Positions 11,792-23,739 of a stretch of 39,662 nucleotides of DNA are shown here, piece after piece. This DNA is from Deinococcales bacterium (lineage in GTDB: Bacteria > Deinococcota > Deinococci > Deinococcales > Trueperaceae), in assembly GCA_012515535.1 (NCBI GenBank), contig JAAYYF010000048.1, positions 1 through 39,662 of the forward strand, written 5' to 3'. The notes below the pieces were generated by a model that was given only the letters and a program-made list of their open reading frames with translations, made no database searches and had not been told where the DNA came from. The position numbers and the translations under genes were made by a program. Each line of letters opens with the position of its first letter. Within the stretch, counting starts at the first letter, position 1.

Positions 11792-11820
11792 TTGTGCTGG
11801 GAGCCCCTGGCGTGTAGACT
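11792..11820 (+). promoter_or_regulatory. Putative rpsP operon promoter
   Basis: TTGTGC (11792-11797), a 17-nt spacer and TAGACT (11815-11820). The predicted leader of about 79 nt runs to rpsP. Confidence 0.5.
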
Positions 11821-11905
11821 GGGGAGCTTTGAGACGCCCGTGCCTCGCGCGGGCGCTCGCCTACACCACCGACCCCGACCTTGGAGTCATGGAGGAAGTC
11901 CGAAG

Positions 11906-12214
11906 ATGGTCAAGATCCGCCTTATGCGCCTGGGCTCGATGAAGAACCCGCACTACCGCCTCGTCGTCGTCGACGGCCGCACCAAGCGTAGCGGCGACTA
12001 CATCGAGCAGATCGGCTACTACGACCCCCGCGAGACCACCGAGGAGAACCTGCGCCTCGACGTCGAGCGCGCCAACCACTGGCTCGCCACCGGCGCCCAG
12101 CCCACCGACACCGCGCTGCGCCTGCTGCAGAAGTTCGAAGGCGTCGAGCTGCCCGCCAAGCTCCAGGCCAAGCGCCGCAGCCCCTACGTCAAGCGCCAGG
12201 AAGCGCAAGCCTAA
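11906..12214 (+). CDS. rpsP: 30S ribosomal protein S16
   Basis: A 102-residue small-subunit protein that helps the assembly of the 16S 5' domain. The N-terminus [23 protein letters not shown] and the [11 protein letters not shown] stretch are diagnostic. ATG at 11906 follows GGAGGA; the open frame upstream is not part of the protein. First gene of rpsP-khpA-rimM-trmD. Confidence 0.97.
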   Translation: MVKIRLMRLGSMKNPHYRLVVVDGRTKRSGDYIEQIGYYDPRETTEENLRLDVERANHWLATGAQPTDTALRLLQKFEGVELPAKLQAKRRSPYVKRQEAQA

Positions 12215-12253
12215 GCGCGTCCTGAACCCGTCCGCCCGCTAGCCGGAGGCCCC

Positions 12254-12484
12254 ATGCCCCTCGACCTGGTCACCTTCATCCTCCAGAACCTCGTGGCCGA
12301 ACCCGACCGCCTCGAGGTCACCGCCGACGGGGACGACCGCAACCTGCGCATCGAGGTCACCTGCGCCCCCGAGGACGTGGGCCGCATCATCGGCCGCGGC
12401 GGGCGCCTGATCAACGCCGTCCGCACCCTGGCCCGCGCCGCCGCCGACGGCCGCCAGCGCGTCGAGCTCCAGCTGCTGGAGTGA
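12254..12484 (+). CDS. khpA: KH-domain RNA-binding protein KhpA
   Basis: A 76-residue protein made of one KH domain with the GxxG RNA-binding loop (IIGRGGRLINAVRTL, about residues 44-58). KhpA (YlqC) is usually located between rpsP and rimM, as here. In Firmicutes it pairs with KhpB in RNA binding and cell-envelope control; no khpB is in the window. CGGAGG precedes the ATG by 4 nt. Confidence 0.93.
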   Translation: MPLDLVTFILQNLVAEPDRLEVTADGDDRNLRIEVTCAPEDVGRIIGRGGRLINAVRTLARAAADGRQRVELQLLE

Positions 12485-12521
12485 GGCGCCCGCGGGCGCG
12501 CTCCGCCCCGTTGCACCCGTC

Positions 12522-13112
12522 ATGGCGCTAGACCCCACCGCCACCGTCCCGCCCGAGGGCTACCTGCGCCTCGGCCGCCTGGGGCGCACCTTCCAGTTGG
12601 AGGGGGCGCTGCGGCTGGCGCTCGACGCCGCCGTGTCGTACGAGGGCGAGGACGGCGCCGAGCCGGTGGGCGTGCGCGTCCTGCAGGGGGCGGGCCAGCT
12701 GTTCGTCACCGGCCTCGGGCACGCGCGCGTGCGCGAGCTGTTCGCCAGCGGCGGCAGCCTGATGCTCAAGCTCGAGGGGGTGCGCGACCGCACCGCCGCC
12801 CAGCGCCTGGTCAACGCCACCGTGTGGGTCGACCCGGCCGCGCTCGCGGCGGGGCTCGCCGAGGAGCTGGCCGCCGAGATCGCGGCCGGCGACGAGGAGG
12901 AGCGCCTGGTCGGCCTGCCGGTGCTGGTCGACGGGGCGCGCGTGGGCGAGGTGAGCGGGGCGCAGCTCGACGGCCCCAACCCGCTGGTGGAGGTCGCCCT
13001 CGACGAGGGCGCCGCGCGCGCGTTGCTGCCGCTCGAAGCGCCCTACGTGGCGCTCACCGAGGCGGGCGTGGAGCTCACCGACCCGCCCGCCGGGCTGCTC
13101 GGCCCCGGCTGA
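12522..13112 (+). CDS. rimM: Ribosome maturation factor RimM
   Basis: A 196-residue 30S maturation factor that binds S19. The N-terminal RimM domain begins [19 protein letters not shown] and the C-terminal PRC-barrel is near [18 protein letters not shown] (about residues 128-190). ATG at 12522 has no clear ribosome binding site, yet no better start lies close to the conserved N-terminus; translation may depend on coupling to khpA, 37 bp upstream. Confidence 0.93.
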   Translation: MALDPTATVPPEGYLRLGRLGRTFQLEGALRLALDAAVSYEGEDGAEPVGVRVLQGAGQLFVTGLGHARVRELFASGGSLMLKLEGVRDRTAAQRLVNATVWVDPAALAAGLAEELAAEIAAGDEEERLVGLPVLVDGARVGEVSGAQLDGPNPLVEVALDEGAARALLPLEAPYVALTEAGVELTDPPAGLLGPG

Positions 13113-13125
13113 GGCCGGCCCCTCC

Positions 13126-13860
13126 GTGCGCTTCACCGTCTACACCCTGTTCCCCGGCCTCATCGCCCCCTACCTGGAGGAGGCCCTCCTGGCGCGCGCC
13201 GTGCGCCAGGGGCTGGTGGAGGTCGAGCTGCGCGACCTGCGCCGCTTCGCCGGCAACCGCACCGGCCGAGTCGACGACGCCCCCTACGGCGGCGGCGCCG
13301 GCATGGTGATGCGCGTCGACGTGGCCGGCCAGGCGGTGGCCGAGCTGGCGCAGGACGACCCGCCGCCCGACGATATCGTCCTCCTCTCCCCCGCCGGCGA
13401 GCCGCTCACGCAGCCCCTGGTGCAGGAGCTGGCGCAGCGGCGCCACCTGGCGCTGCTGTCGGGGCGCTACGAGGGCTTCGACGCGCGCGTCGAGCGGCTC
13501 GTGACCCGCGAGATCTCGATCGGCGACTACGTGCTGATGGGCGGCGAGCTGCCGGCCCTGGTGGTGATGGAGGCGGTGGCGCGCCTCGTACCGGGCGTGC
13601 TCGGCGACGCGGAGAGCCACCAGCAGGAGTCGTTCACCACCGGCCTGCTCGACTACCCCGAGTACACGCGGCCGCCCAGCTACCAGGGGCTCGAGGTGCC
13701 TGAGGTGCTGAAGAGCGGCCACCACGGCAAGGTGGCCGCCTGGCGCCGGCTGCAGGCGCTGCGGCGCACCTTCGAGCGCCGCCCCGAGCTGCTGGAGCGC
13801 GCGCCCCTCACCGAGGAGGAGCGCGCCCTGGTAGCGCAGTGGCGGGCCGAGGCCGACTGA
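13126..13860 (+). CDS. trmD: tRNA (guanine37-N1)-methyltransferase
   Basis: Methylates G37 next to the anticodon with S-adenosylmethionine, preventing frameshifting. The 244 residues include FTLFP-type start [21 protein letters not shown], the knot motif [17 protein letters not shown], and [17 protein letters not shown], all typical of the SPOUT-fold TrmD. Start is GTG at 13126, 13 bp after rimM. Last gene of the operon; a hairpin at 13906-13931 lies between it and the convergent ompH gene. Confidence 0.97.
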   Translation: MRFTVYTLFPGLIAPYLEEALLARAVRQGLVEVELRDLRRFAGNRTGRVDDAPYGGGAGMVMRVDVAGQAVAELAQDDPPPDDIVLLSPAGEPLTQPLVQELAQRRHLALLSGRYEGFDARVERLVTREISIGDYVLMGGELPALVVMEAVARLVPGVLGDAESHQQESFTTGLLDYPEYTRPPSYQGLEVPEVLKSGHHGKVAAWRRLQALRRTFERRPELLERAPLTEEERALVAQWRAEAD

Positions 13861-13905
13861 TCACAGCCGGGCCCCGGCCCGCCACCCGCTCATCGATGGC
13901 TCGTC

Positions 13906-13931
13906 GGCCGCCCGCTAGCGGCGCGGCGGCC
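13906..13931. terminator. Hairpin between convergent trmD and ompH
   Basis: GGCCGCC (13906-13912) pairs with GGCGGCC (13925-13931) across a 12-nt loop, followed on the plus strand by CTTACT. It sits just past the ompH stop, so it could serve both genes. Confidence 0.45.
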
Positions 13932-13932
13932 C

Positions 13933-14433
13933 TTACTGCAGCGCTTCGACGCGCTCGATCACCAGCGGGGTGATGTCGAGGTCGGCGTCGGCGTAGACCA
14001 CCAGGCGCAGGTTGGCGGCCTCCACGGCGTCGAGCACCAGGGTGTAGCCGTTCTCCTGCGCGAGCTGCGCGATGATGTCGTTGACCGCCGTCACGGCCGG
14101 CTCGGCTGCGGCGTTGATCTCGTTGAGGTAGCGGTTCTGCACCGCCGTGAGCGTGGAGCGCAGCGCGCTGTAGCGGTCGCTCTCGTCGGCGGTGAGCTGC
14201 TCGCCGGCGGCGGCCTTCTGCTCGAGGGCGGCCAGGCTCTGGCTCAGCTCCTGGACCTCGGCGGCGGCCTGCTGCTGCAGCGCCTCGATCTGCGCGCCGG
14301 ACGGGTGCGCGCGGATGGCGGCCTGCGAGTCGACGTAGACCACCTTCGTGGGGCGCTGCTGGGCGGTCAGGTTGTTGGCTAGCAGCGCGACCACGAAGGC
14401 CGCACCGATTCCGAGCAGGGTGAGTCTTCTCAT
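13933..14433 (-). CDS. OmpH/Skp-family periplasmic chaperone
   Basis: A 166-residue protein with a signal peptide (residues 1 to about 25, MRRLTLLGIGAAFVVALLA...) and an OmpH fold. KVVYVDSQAAIRAHPSG starts the beta strand, a long coiled-coil hairpin runs through about residues 50-125 (ALQQQAAAEVQELSQSLAALE...), and the C-terminus returns to strand (YTLVLDAVEAANLRLVVYADADLDIT). Skp-type trimers carry unfolded outer-membrane proteins, which fits a diderm envelope. A TAGACT box lies 9 nt before the ATG on the coding strand, so the mRNA has almost no leader. It diverges from the prepilin peptidase gene. Confidence 0.85.
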   Translation of the reverse strand: MRRLTLLGIGAAFVVALLANNLTAQQRPTKVVYVDSQAAIRAHPSGAQIEALQQQAAAEVQELSQSLAALEQKAAAGEQLTADESDRYSALRSTLTAVQNRYLNEINAAAEPAVTAVNDIIAQLAQENGYTLVLDAVEAANLRLVVYADADLDITPLVIERVEALQ

Positions 14434-14442
14434 AGCGGTTGG

Positions 14443-14448
14443 AGTCTA
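14443..14448 (-). promoter_or_regulatory. -10 box of ompH
   Basis: TAGACT preceded by GG on the minus strand, 9 nt before the ATG. The predicted leader is 2-3 nt. Confidence 0.4.
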
Positions 14449-14543
14449 CCACCGTGATGATGAGAACCGCCTTCGGAAGGGCGCCCCGTGCTGACCGCTC
14501 CCCTGACCTGCTGCCACGCCACGCTGCCACCTCGCCCCACCGC

Positions 14544-15689
14544 ATGACGACCCTCCAGCTCGTCTTCGCGGGGGTGCTCGGCGCGCTCATCGGCAGCTTC
14601 GGCAACGTGGTCATCTGGCGCCTGCCGCGCCGCGAGTCGATCGTGTTCCCCGGCAGCCGCTGCCCCCACTGCGGGCACCGCCTGAGCCCCTTGGAGCTGG
14701 TGCCCGTGCTGTCGTGGCTGGCGCTGGGCGGGCGCTGCCGCGCTTGCCGTGAGCCCATCTCGCCGCGCTACCCGCTGGTCGAGGCGCTGATGGCCGCGCT
14801 CTTCGTGCTGCTGGTGTGGCGCTGGCCGCCCACCGAGCACGGCGCCGCGGTGCTGCCGCTGCTGGCGGTGGTGGCCATGCTGGTGATGGCCGCCCTCATC
14901 GACATCGACCACTTCGTGCTCCCCGACGTGCTGACCTTCGGCGCGCTGGGGGTGGCGCTGGCCGGCTCGTTCCTGGCGGCGGGGGCGCCGGGCCTGCCCG
15001 GTCCCGGCGCGGCGCTCGCGGGGGCGCTCACGGGCGCGGGCGTGCTGCTGCTCATCAACCGCGTGGGCGGGCTGGTGCTGCGGCGCTTCGCCGACACCCG
15101 CGAGCGGCTCTTCCCCTTCAGCCTCGACCAGGCCAACCTGGCCGCCGTGGTGGGCGCGCTCGGGGGCGTGTGGTGGGGCCTGGCGGCCGGCGCCGTCAGC
15201 CTGCTCGCCAACCTCCTGACGCGCCGCGTGCTGCGCCTCAGCGAGCCGCTGGTCTACGGGCTGTGGCTCGTGGCGCTGCTGCTCACCACCACCTCGTTCG
15301 CGGTGGGCACCGCGGAGGGCGTGGCCGGCAGCGTGATGGCCGCCGGCGCCTGGGCGCTGGTGGGGGCGCTCTACTGGTGGGTCCACGACCTCGTGCGGCC
15401 CGGCGCCGAGGAGGAGGTCGGCGAGGAGGAGCAGGAGCCGGTGGCCATGGGCTTCGGCGACGTCAAGCTCGCCGCCGTGCTGGGCGCCTTCCTCGGCTGG
15501 GAGCGCTTCCTGGTGGGCCTGTTCCTGGCCGTGAGCGTGGGCGCGCTCTTCGGCGTGGGCCAACGGCTGGCGGGCGGCGGCCGCGTCATCCCGTTCGGGC
15601 CGTACCTGCTCCTGGGCGCGCTGCTGGCGCTGTTCTTCGGCGACGCCATCATCGCCTGGTACTTCGGGCTGCTGGGCGTCGGCGCCTGA
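14544..15689 (+). CDS. Prepilin peptidase (type IV leader peptidase, A24)
   Basis: Cleaves the leader of type IV prepilins/pseudopilins and methylates the new N-terminus, in the inner membrane. The 381 residues begin with a transmembrane helix and GSFGNVVIWRLP. The cytoplasmic zinc loop with two CxxC pairs follows (CPHC and CRAC, about residues 38-70). The two catalytic aspartates lie in ALIDIDHFVLPD and GFGDVKLAAVLG. Several further hydrophobic helices follow. It is longer than the usual ~260-290 residues owing to a hydrophobic insertion between the two Asp motifs. ATG at 14544 is chosen at the conserved N-terminus; the upstream in-frame codons are not protein-like. No pilin gene is in the window. 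Confidence 0.92.
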   Translation: MTTLQLVFAGVLGALIGSFGNVVIWRLPRRESIVFPGSRCPHCGHRLSPLELVPVLSWLALGGRCRACREPISPRYPLVEALMAALFVLLVWRWPPTEHGAAVLPLLAVVAMLVMAALIDIDHFVLPDVLTFGALGVALAGSFLAAGAPGLPGPGAALAGALTGAGVLLLINRVGGLVLRRFADTRERLFPFSLDQANLAAVVGALGGVWWGLAAGAVSLLANLLTRRVLRLSEPLVYGLWLVALLLTTTSFAVGTAEGVAGSVMAAGAWALVGALYWWVHDLVRPGAEEEVGEEEQEPVAMGFGDVKLAAVLGAFLGWERFLVGLFLAVSVGALFGVGQRLAGGGRVIPFGPYLLLGALLALFFGDAIIAWYFGLLGVGA

Positions 15690-15696
15690 GGCCCGC

Positions 15697-15723
15697 GCGG
15701 CGCGCGCCGCCCCCGCGCGCCGC
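15697..15723 (+). terminator. Hairpin after prepilin peptidase gene
   Basis: A perfect 10-bp stem (15697-15706 with 15714-15723) with a 7-nt loop. It has no T-run but sits directly after the stop and before the argF promoter. Confidence 0.45.
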
Positions 15724-15743
15724 CGGTTCGGTATGCGCCCACG

Positions 15744-15757
15744 TGCATAGTCATGCA
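15744..15757. promoter_or_regulatory. ARG-box-like operator upstream of argF
   Basis: TGCATAGTCATGCA is an inverted repeat (TGCAT, 4 nt, ATGCA). It matches 10 of 14 positions of the ArgR consensus core TGAATAWTTATTCA and sits in the -35/spacer zone of the likely promoter. ArgR repression of arginine genes is general knowledge; the site itself is inferred. Confidence 0.4.
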
Positions 15758-15765
15758 ACTAGTGA

Positions 15766-15771
15766 TAGAGT
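15766..15771 (+). promoter_or_regulatory. -10 box of arg operon
   Basis: TAGAGT in TGATAGAGTG. Transcription would start near 15778, just before the leader hairpin, giving a leader of about 64 nt. The -35 is poor. Confidence 0.4.
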
Positions 15772-15781
15772 GTTGCGCGTT

Positions 15782-15807
15782 CGTCGCTCGCCGGCCGGTG
15801 AGCGACG
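15782..15807 (+). terminator. Terminator-like hairpin in argF leader
   Basis: CGTCGCTC (15782-15789) pairs with GAGCGACG (15800-15807); a wobble and two C-G pairs extend the stem inward. It is followed by the T-rich CTCTTCTTAC, so it looks like an intrinsic terminator in front of argF, possibly an attenuator. Confidence 0.45.
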
Positions 15808-15841
15808 CTCTTCTTACAGCCGTGAAGGCGATTGGAGCACG

Positions 15842-16789
15842 ATGGACCCGTTGCGCCTAGAGGGCCTAGCCGGCCGCGACCTGCTGTCGCTCGCCGACCT
15901 GAGCCGCGAGGAGTTCGCCGGCCTGCTGGACAGCGCCGTGACCCTCAAGCAGAACTGGAAACGTGGGGTGCGGCCGCCGTACCTCGCGCAGCGCACCCTG
16001 GCGATGATCTTCGAGAAGCCGTCGCTGCGCACGCGCACCACCTTCGACATCGCCATGTACCAGCTCGGCGGCCACGCCGTGCTGCTCGACCAGGCGTCGA
16101 TCGGGCTGGGGGTGCGCGAGACGGTGCGCGACGTCGCCACCAACCTGAGCCGCTGGGTCGACGCCATCATGGCGCGCACCCACGCCCACGCCACCCTGAC
16201 GCAGCTGGCCGAGCACGCCAGCGTGCCCGTCGTCAACGGCCTCTCCGACCTGCTGCACCCCACCCAGGCGGTGGCCGACTACATCACGCTACGCGAGCGC
16301 TTCGGCGACCTCCAGGGGCTCGAGCTCGTCTACGTCGGCGACGGCAACAACATCTGCAACTCGCACGTCAACGCGGCCGCGCTCGCGGGCGTGGCGCTCA
16401 CCGTGGCGTGCCCGCCCGGCTACGAGCCCGACGCGGCGCTGCTGGCCGCCGCCCGCGCGCGCGGCGCCTGCGTCGAGGTGGTGCACGACCCGCGCGAGGC
16501 CGCCCGCGGCGCCGACGCGCTCTACACCGACGTGTGGGTGTCGATGGGCATGGAGGAGGAGAGCGAGCGGCGGCGCCGCGACTTCGCCGGCTACACCATC
16601 ACCCCCGCGTGGCTCGAGGAGCTGAGCCCGCGCGGCGTGTTCATGCACGACCTGCCCGCCCACTACGGCGAGGAGTGCACCGAGGAGGCCGTCTACCACG
16701 AGCGCAGCGTGGTCTTCGACCAGGCCGAGAACCGCCTGCACGCCCACAAGGCCATCCTCTTCCAGCTGCTGGCCGCGGAGGCGGCGTGA
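15842..16789 (+). CDS. argF: Ornithine carbamoyltransferase (HDLP variant)
   Basis: Joins carbamoyl phosphate and ornithine to citrulline in arginine synthesis. The 315 residues show the carbamoyl-phosphate motif FEKPSLRTRT (SLRTR at 61-65), LLHPTQAVAD (HPTQ 139-142), the ornithine-side DVWVSMG (SMG 234-236), and a C-terminal FMHDLPAHYGEE. In this family the last motif is normally HCLP; here Cys is replaced by Asp270 (GAC at 16649-16651). The rest of the sequence closely resembles Thermus ArgF. ATG at 15842 follows GGAG. First gene of argF-argC-argJ; argC starts inside its stop codon. Given the operon, the role is almost certainly OTC despite the odd residue. Confidence 0.93.
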   Translation: MDPLRLEGLAGRDLLSLADLSREEFAGLLDSAVTLKQNWKRGVRPPYLAQRTLAMIFEKPSLRTRTTFDIAMYQLGGHAVLLDQASIGLGVRETVRDVATNLSRWVDAIMARTHAHATLTQLAEHASVPVVNGLSDLLHPTQAVADYITLRERFGDLQGLELVYVGDGNNICNSHVNAAALAGVALTVACPPGYEPDAALLAAARARGACVEVVHDPREAARGADALYTDVWVSMGMEEESERRRRDFAGYTITPAWLEELSPRGVFMHDLPAHYGEECTEEAVYHERSVVFDQAENRLHAHKAILFQLLAAEAA

Positions 16790-17864
16790 GCGGCCTGACG
16801 GTCGGCGTCCTCGGCGCCAGCGGCTACGGCGGCGCCGGGCTGATCGCGCGCCTCGCGCGCCACCCCGAGGTGGAGCGCCTGGCGCTGGGCTCGCGGCGCT
16901 ACGCCGGCCAGCCCGTGAGCGCCTGCTGGCCGCAGTTCGGCGGCGCCACGGCCGCGCTCGCGTTCCAGGAGAGCGACGCCGTGATCGCGGCCGCCGACGT
17001 GCTGTTCTGCGCCACCCCGCACGGCGCCACCGCGCCGCTGGTGGCGCAGGCGCTGGCGGCCGGCAAGCGCGTCGTCGACCTGTCGGCCGACTTCCGCCTC
17101 GACCCGGCCGCCTACCGCGAGTGGTACGGCGCCGAGCACCCCCACCCCGAGCTGTTCGAGCGGGCGCGCTACGGGCTGGTGGAGCTGCACCGCCACGAGC
17201 TGTCGGGCGCGCAGCTGATCGCCAGCCCCGGCTGCAACGCCACGGCGGGCGCGCTGGCGCTGGCGCCGCTGGCGGCGGCGGGGCTGACGGGCGCCAGCGT
17301 GGTGGTCAACGTGCTCACCGGCGTCTCCGGCGCGGGCCGCAGCCCGGGCGAGGCGTTCACCTACGCCGAGCTCGACGAGAACGCCAAGGCCTACAAGCCC
17401 TCGGGCACGCACCGCCACACGGCCGAGATCGAGGCAACCGGCGGCCGCGCCCGGGCCGCGGCGGCGGCCGGCGACGGCAAGCGCCTCGACTCGCGCGCGC
17501 CGTTCGAGCCGCTGCCCGTGAGCTTCACCCCCCACCTGGTGCCGATGAGCCGCGGCATCCTCGCCACCCTCACGACGCGCGTGCCCGACGGCGCCGACGC
17601 CAGCGAGGAGGGGCTGCTGGCGCTGCTGGCCGACTACTACGCCGGCGACCCGCTGGTCACGGTGCAGCGCGAGCTGCCGCAGACCAAGGCGGCGGCGGGC
17701 AGCGACCGCGCCGTGCTGAGCGCGCGCTTCGACGCGCGCACCGGCCACGCGCTGGTCTTCTGCGCCATCGACAACCTGGGCAAGGGGGCGTCGGGGCAGG
17801 CGGTGCAGGCGTTCAACGTGGCGCACGGCTTCCCCGAGACGCTCGGCCTCGCGGAGGTGGGCAC

Positions 17865-17874
<10 letters not shown>
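16786..17874 (+). CDS. argC: N-acetyl-gamma-glutamyl-phosphate reductase
   Basis: Reduces N-acetylglutamyl phosphate to the semialdehyde with NADPH, the third step of arginine synthesis. The 362 residues begin with the nucleotide-binding LTVGVLGASGYGGAGLIARL; the catalytic Cys150 is in ASPGCNATAG; PHLVPMSRGI and the C-terminal NLGKGASGQAVQAFN are typical of the family. GTG at 16786 overlaps the argF stop by 4 nt (GTGA), indicating translational coupling. argJ starts 10 nt before its end. Confidence 0.96.
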
Positions 17875-19016
<1,142 letters not shown>

Positions 19017-19037
19017 GCCCGCCGGGCGTTCGCTAGC

Positions 19038-19086
19038 GGAGGGCCCGCGCCCCGACCGCGCTAGGCGCGGCGGGCGCGGGCCCTCC
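19038..19086. terminator. Bidirectional terminator between argJ and lpdA
   Basis: A perfect 15-bp stem (19038-19052 with 19072-19086) whose loop holds a second 6-bp stem (CCGCGC/GCGCGG), followed by TTCCT. It separates two convergent genes. Confidence 0.75.
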
Positions 19087-19103
19087 TTCCTGCCCTCCCC
19101 GGC

Positions 19104-20495
<1,392 letters not shown>

Positions 20496-20605
20496 TGCTT
20501 CCTCCACGGTAGACGGGCACGGGCCGTACCGCCCGTGCGGCGGCCCAAGCGCTCTCGGTTGGGCGGGCGCCGCGAGCCTGCGCAGCGCGCCTACGCTTCG
20601 GCCCA

Positions 20606-20611
20606 AGTGTA
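20606..20611 (-). promoter_or_regulatory. Possible -10 box of lpdA
   Basis: TACACT preceded by GT on the minus strand, about 110 nt before the ATG. No convincing -35. Confidence 0.3.
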
Positions 20612-20720
20612 ACAGCGCCCACCACGGCGCGAGCCGCGCGTGAGGCCCAGGGCCGAGCCAGGCGCCGGCGGCGCGGCGGCGCCGGCCGGGAGCGGCGCTC
20701 CCCACGCGCGACCCGCGCCG

Positions 20721-20749
20721 TTGACAGCCGCGGCCCGCGCGCCTACCAT
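20721..20749 (+). promoter_or_regulatory. Promoter of leuS leader/leuS
   Basis: A perfect TTGACA (20721-20726), a 17-nt spacer and TACCAT (20744-20749). This is the best promoter in the window. The start of transcription would fall 6-7 nt further on, at the ATG of the leader peptide (20756). Confidence 0.75.
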
Positions 20750-20755
20750 GCGCGC

Positions 20756-20863
20756 ATGACCGTCACCGCTCGTCCCCGTCGCAGCCGCCCCGCGCGTCAG
20801 GCGCCGGGCCGTGGGGCGCCGGTGCTACTACCGCTCGCGCTACCTCAGGGGCCGCCGCGCTGA
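20756..20863 (+). CDS. Putative leucine leader peptide (attenuator) of leuS
   Basis: A 35-codon open frame beginning exactly where transcription is predicted to start, so it would be translated from a leaderless mRNA. Residues 1-23 contain no Leu and are Arg/Pro/Ala-rich. Residues 24-29 are L-L-P-L-A-L, coded CTA CTA CCG CTC GCG CTA; CTA is an uncommon Leu codon here. A TGA at 20861-20863 follows six codons later, and a terminator hairpin follows at 20889-20911. The design matches ribosome-mediated attenuation by charged tRNA-Leu of the gene for leucyl-tRNA synthetase. It is not a protein with its own function. The main alternative is a chance open frame in a structured leader or a T-box-like RNA. 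Confidence 0.6.
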   Translation: MTVTARPRRSRPARQAPGRGAPVLLPLALPQGPPR

Positions 20864-20893
20864 GGGTGATGCCGTAACGCGCTCGCCGGCCCC
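20848..20893 (+). promoter_or_regulatory. Antiterminator pairing of leuS leader
   Basis: GGGGCCG (20848-20854) is perfectly complementary to CGGCCCC (20887-20893), whose last bases form the left arm of the terminator. A ribosome stalled at the first Leu codons would leave 20848-20854 free to pair, opening the terminator. A ribosome at the stop codon would cover it and let the terminator form. Confidence 0.5.
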
Positions 20894-20911
20894 GACCCGC
20901 CAGGTCGGGGC
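20889..20911 (+). terminator. Attenuator terminator in leuS leader
   Basis: GCCCCGACC (20889-20897) pairs with GGTCGGGGC (20903-20911) over a 5-nt loop, followed by TTCCTCGT. It lies 85 bp before leuS and 25 bp after the leader peptide stop. No gene ends just upstream on this strand that would need it, since lpdA is divergent. Confidence 0.65.
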
Positions 20912-20995
20912 TTCCTCGTGCTACCCGCCTGGCTCCCGTGACCATCGGCGAGCACGGTTCGAGGGCCGTTCTGCCCTTCGTATACTGGAGAAACG

Positions 20996-23524
<2,529 letters not shown>

Positions 23525-23544
23525 CGGCTCGTCGTCCTTCGCTG

Positions 23545-23573
23545 GCGCCGCGGGCTCTTCGGGTCCGCGGCGC
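23545..23573. terminator. Hairpin after leuS
   Basis: GCGCCGCGG (23545-23553) pairs perfectly with CCGCGGCGC (23565-23573) over an 11-nt loop, about 20 bp after the leuS stop. Confidence 0.55.
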
Positions 23574-23619
23574 TCGCGTTGGGGCATGCGTCGCCTGCGG
23601 TCCGCACGTGCGGGCGGCC

Positions 23620-23687
23620 GGGGCGGGTGTCGGGCGGCCCTTGAGCACGGCAGCGGTCGTGAGACCGGGCCGCCCGACACCCGCCCC
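23620..23687. terminator. 21-bp perfect hairpin between leuS and mreC
   Basis: Arms 23620-23640 and 23667-23687 are perfectly complementary over 21 bp with a 26-nt loop. The loop holds a small GGTC/GACC hairpin. Convergent genes on both sides suggest a bidirectional terminator, but the stem is unusually long. The palindrome CCGCACGTGCGG lies just before it (23602-23613). Confidence 0.5.
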
Positions 23688-23739
23688 ACCCCCACGCGAC
23701 GCCCCGCCCACGACGCGGGCCCGAACGGAGAACCGAACG

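Noticed and set aside
12486-12499. Palindrome GCGCCCGCGGGCGC between khpA and rimM as a terminator
   Set aside because: Short GC palindromes are expected often at this base composition, and it sits inside an operon whose genes are normally cotranscribed.
20863-20881. T-box-like string AGGGTG...CCG...CGCG in the leuS leader
   Set aside because: The resemblance to the T-box core AGGGTGGNACCGCG is partial. The UGGN needed to pair with the tRNA NCCA end is UGAU here, and I could not build a convincing stem I with specifier loop. It stays as the main alternative to the leader-peptide model.
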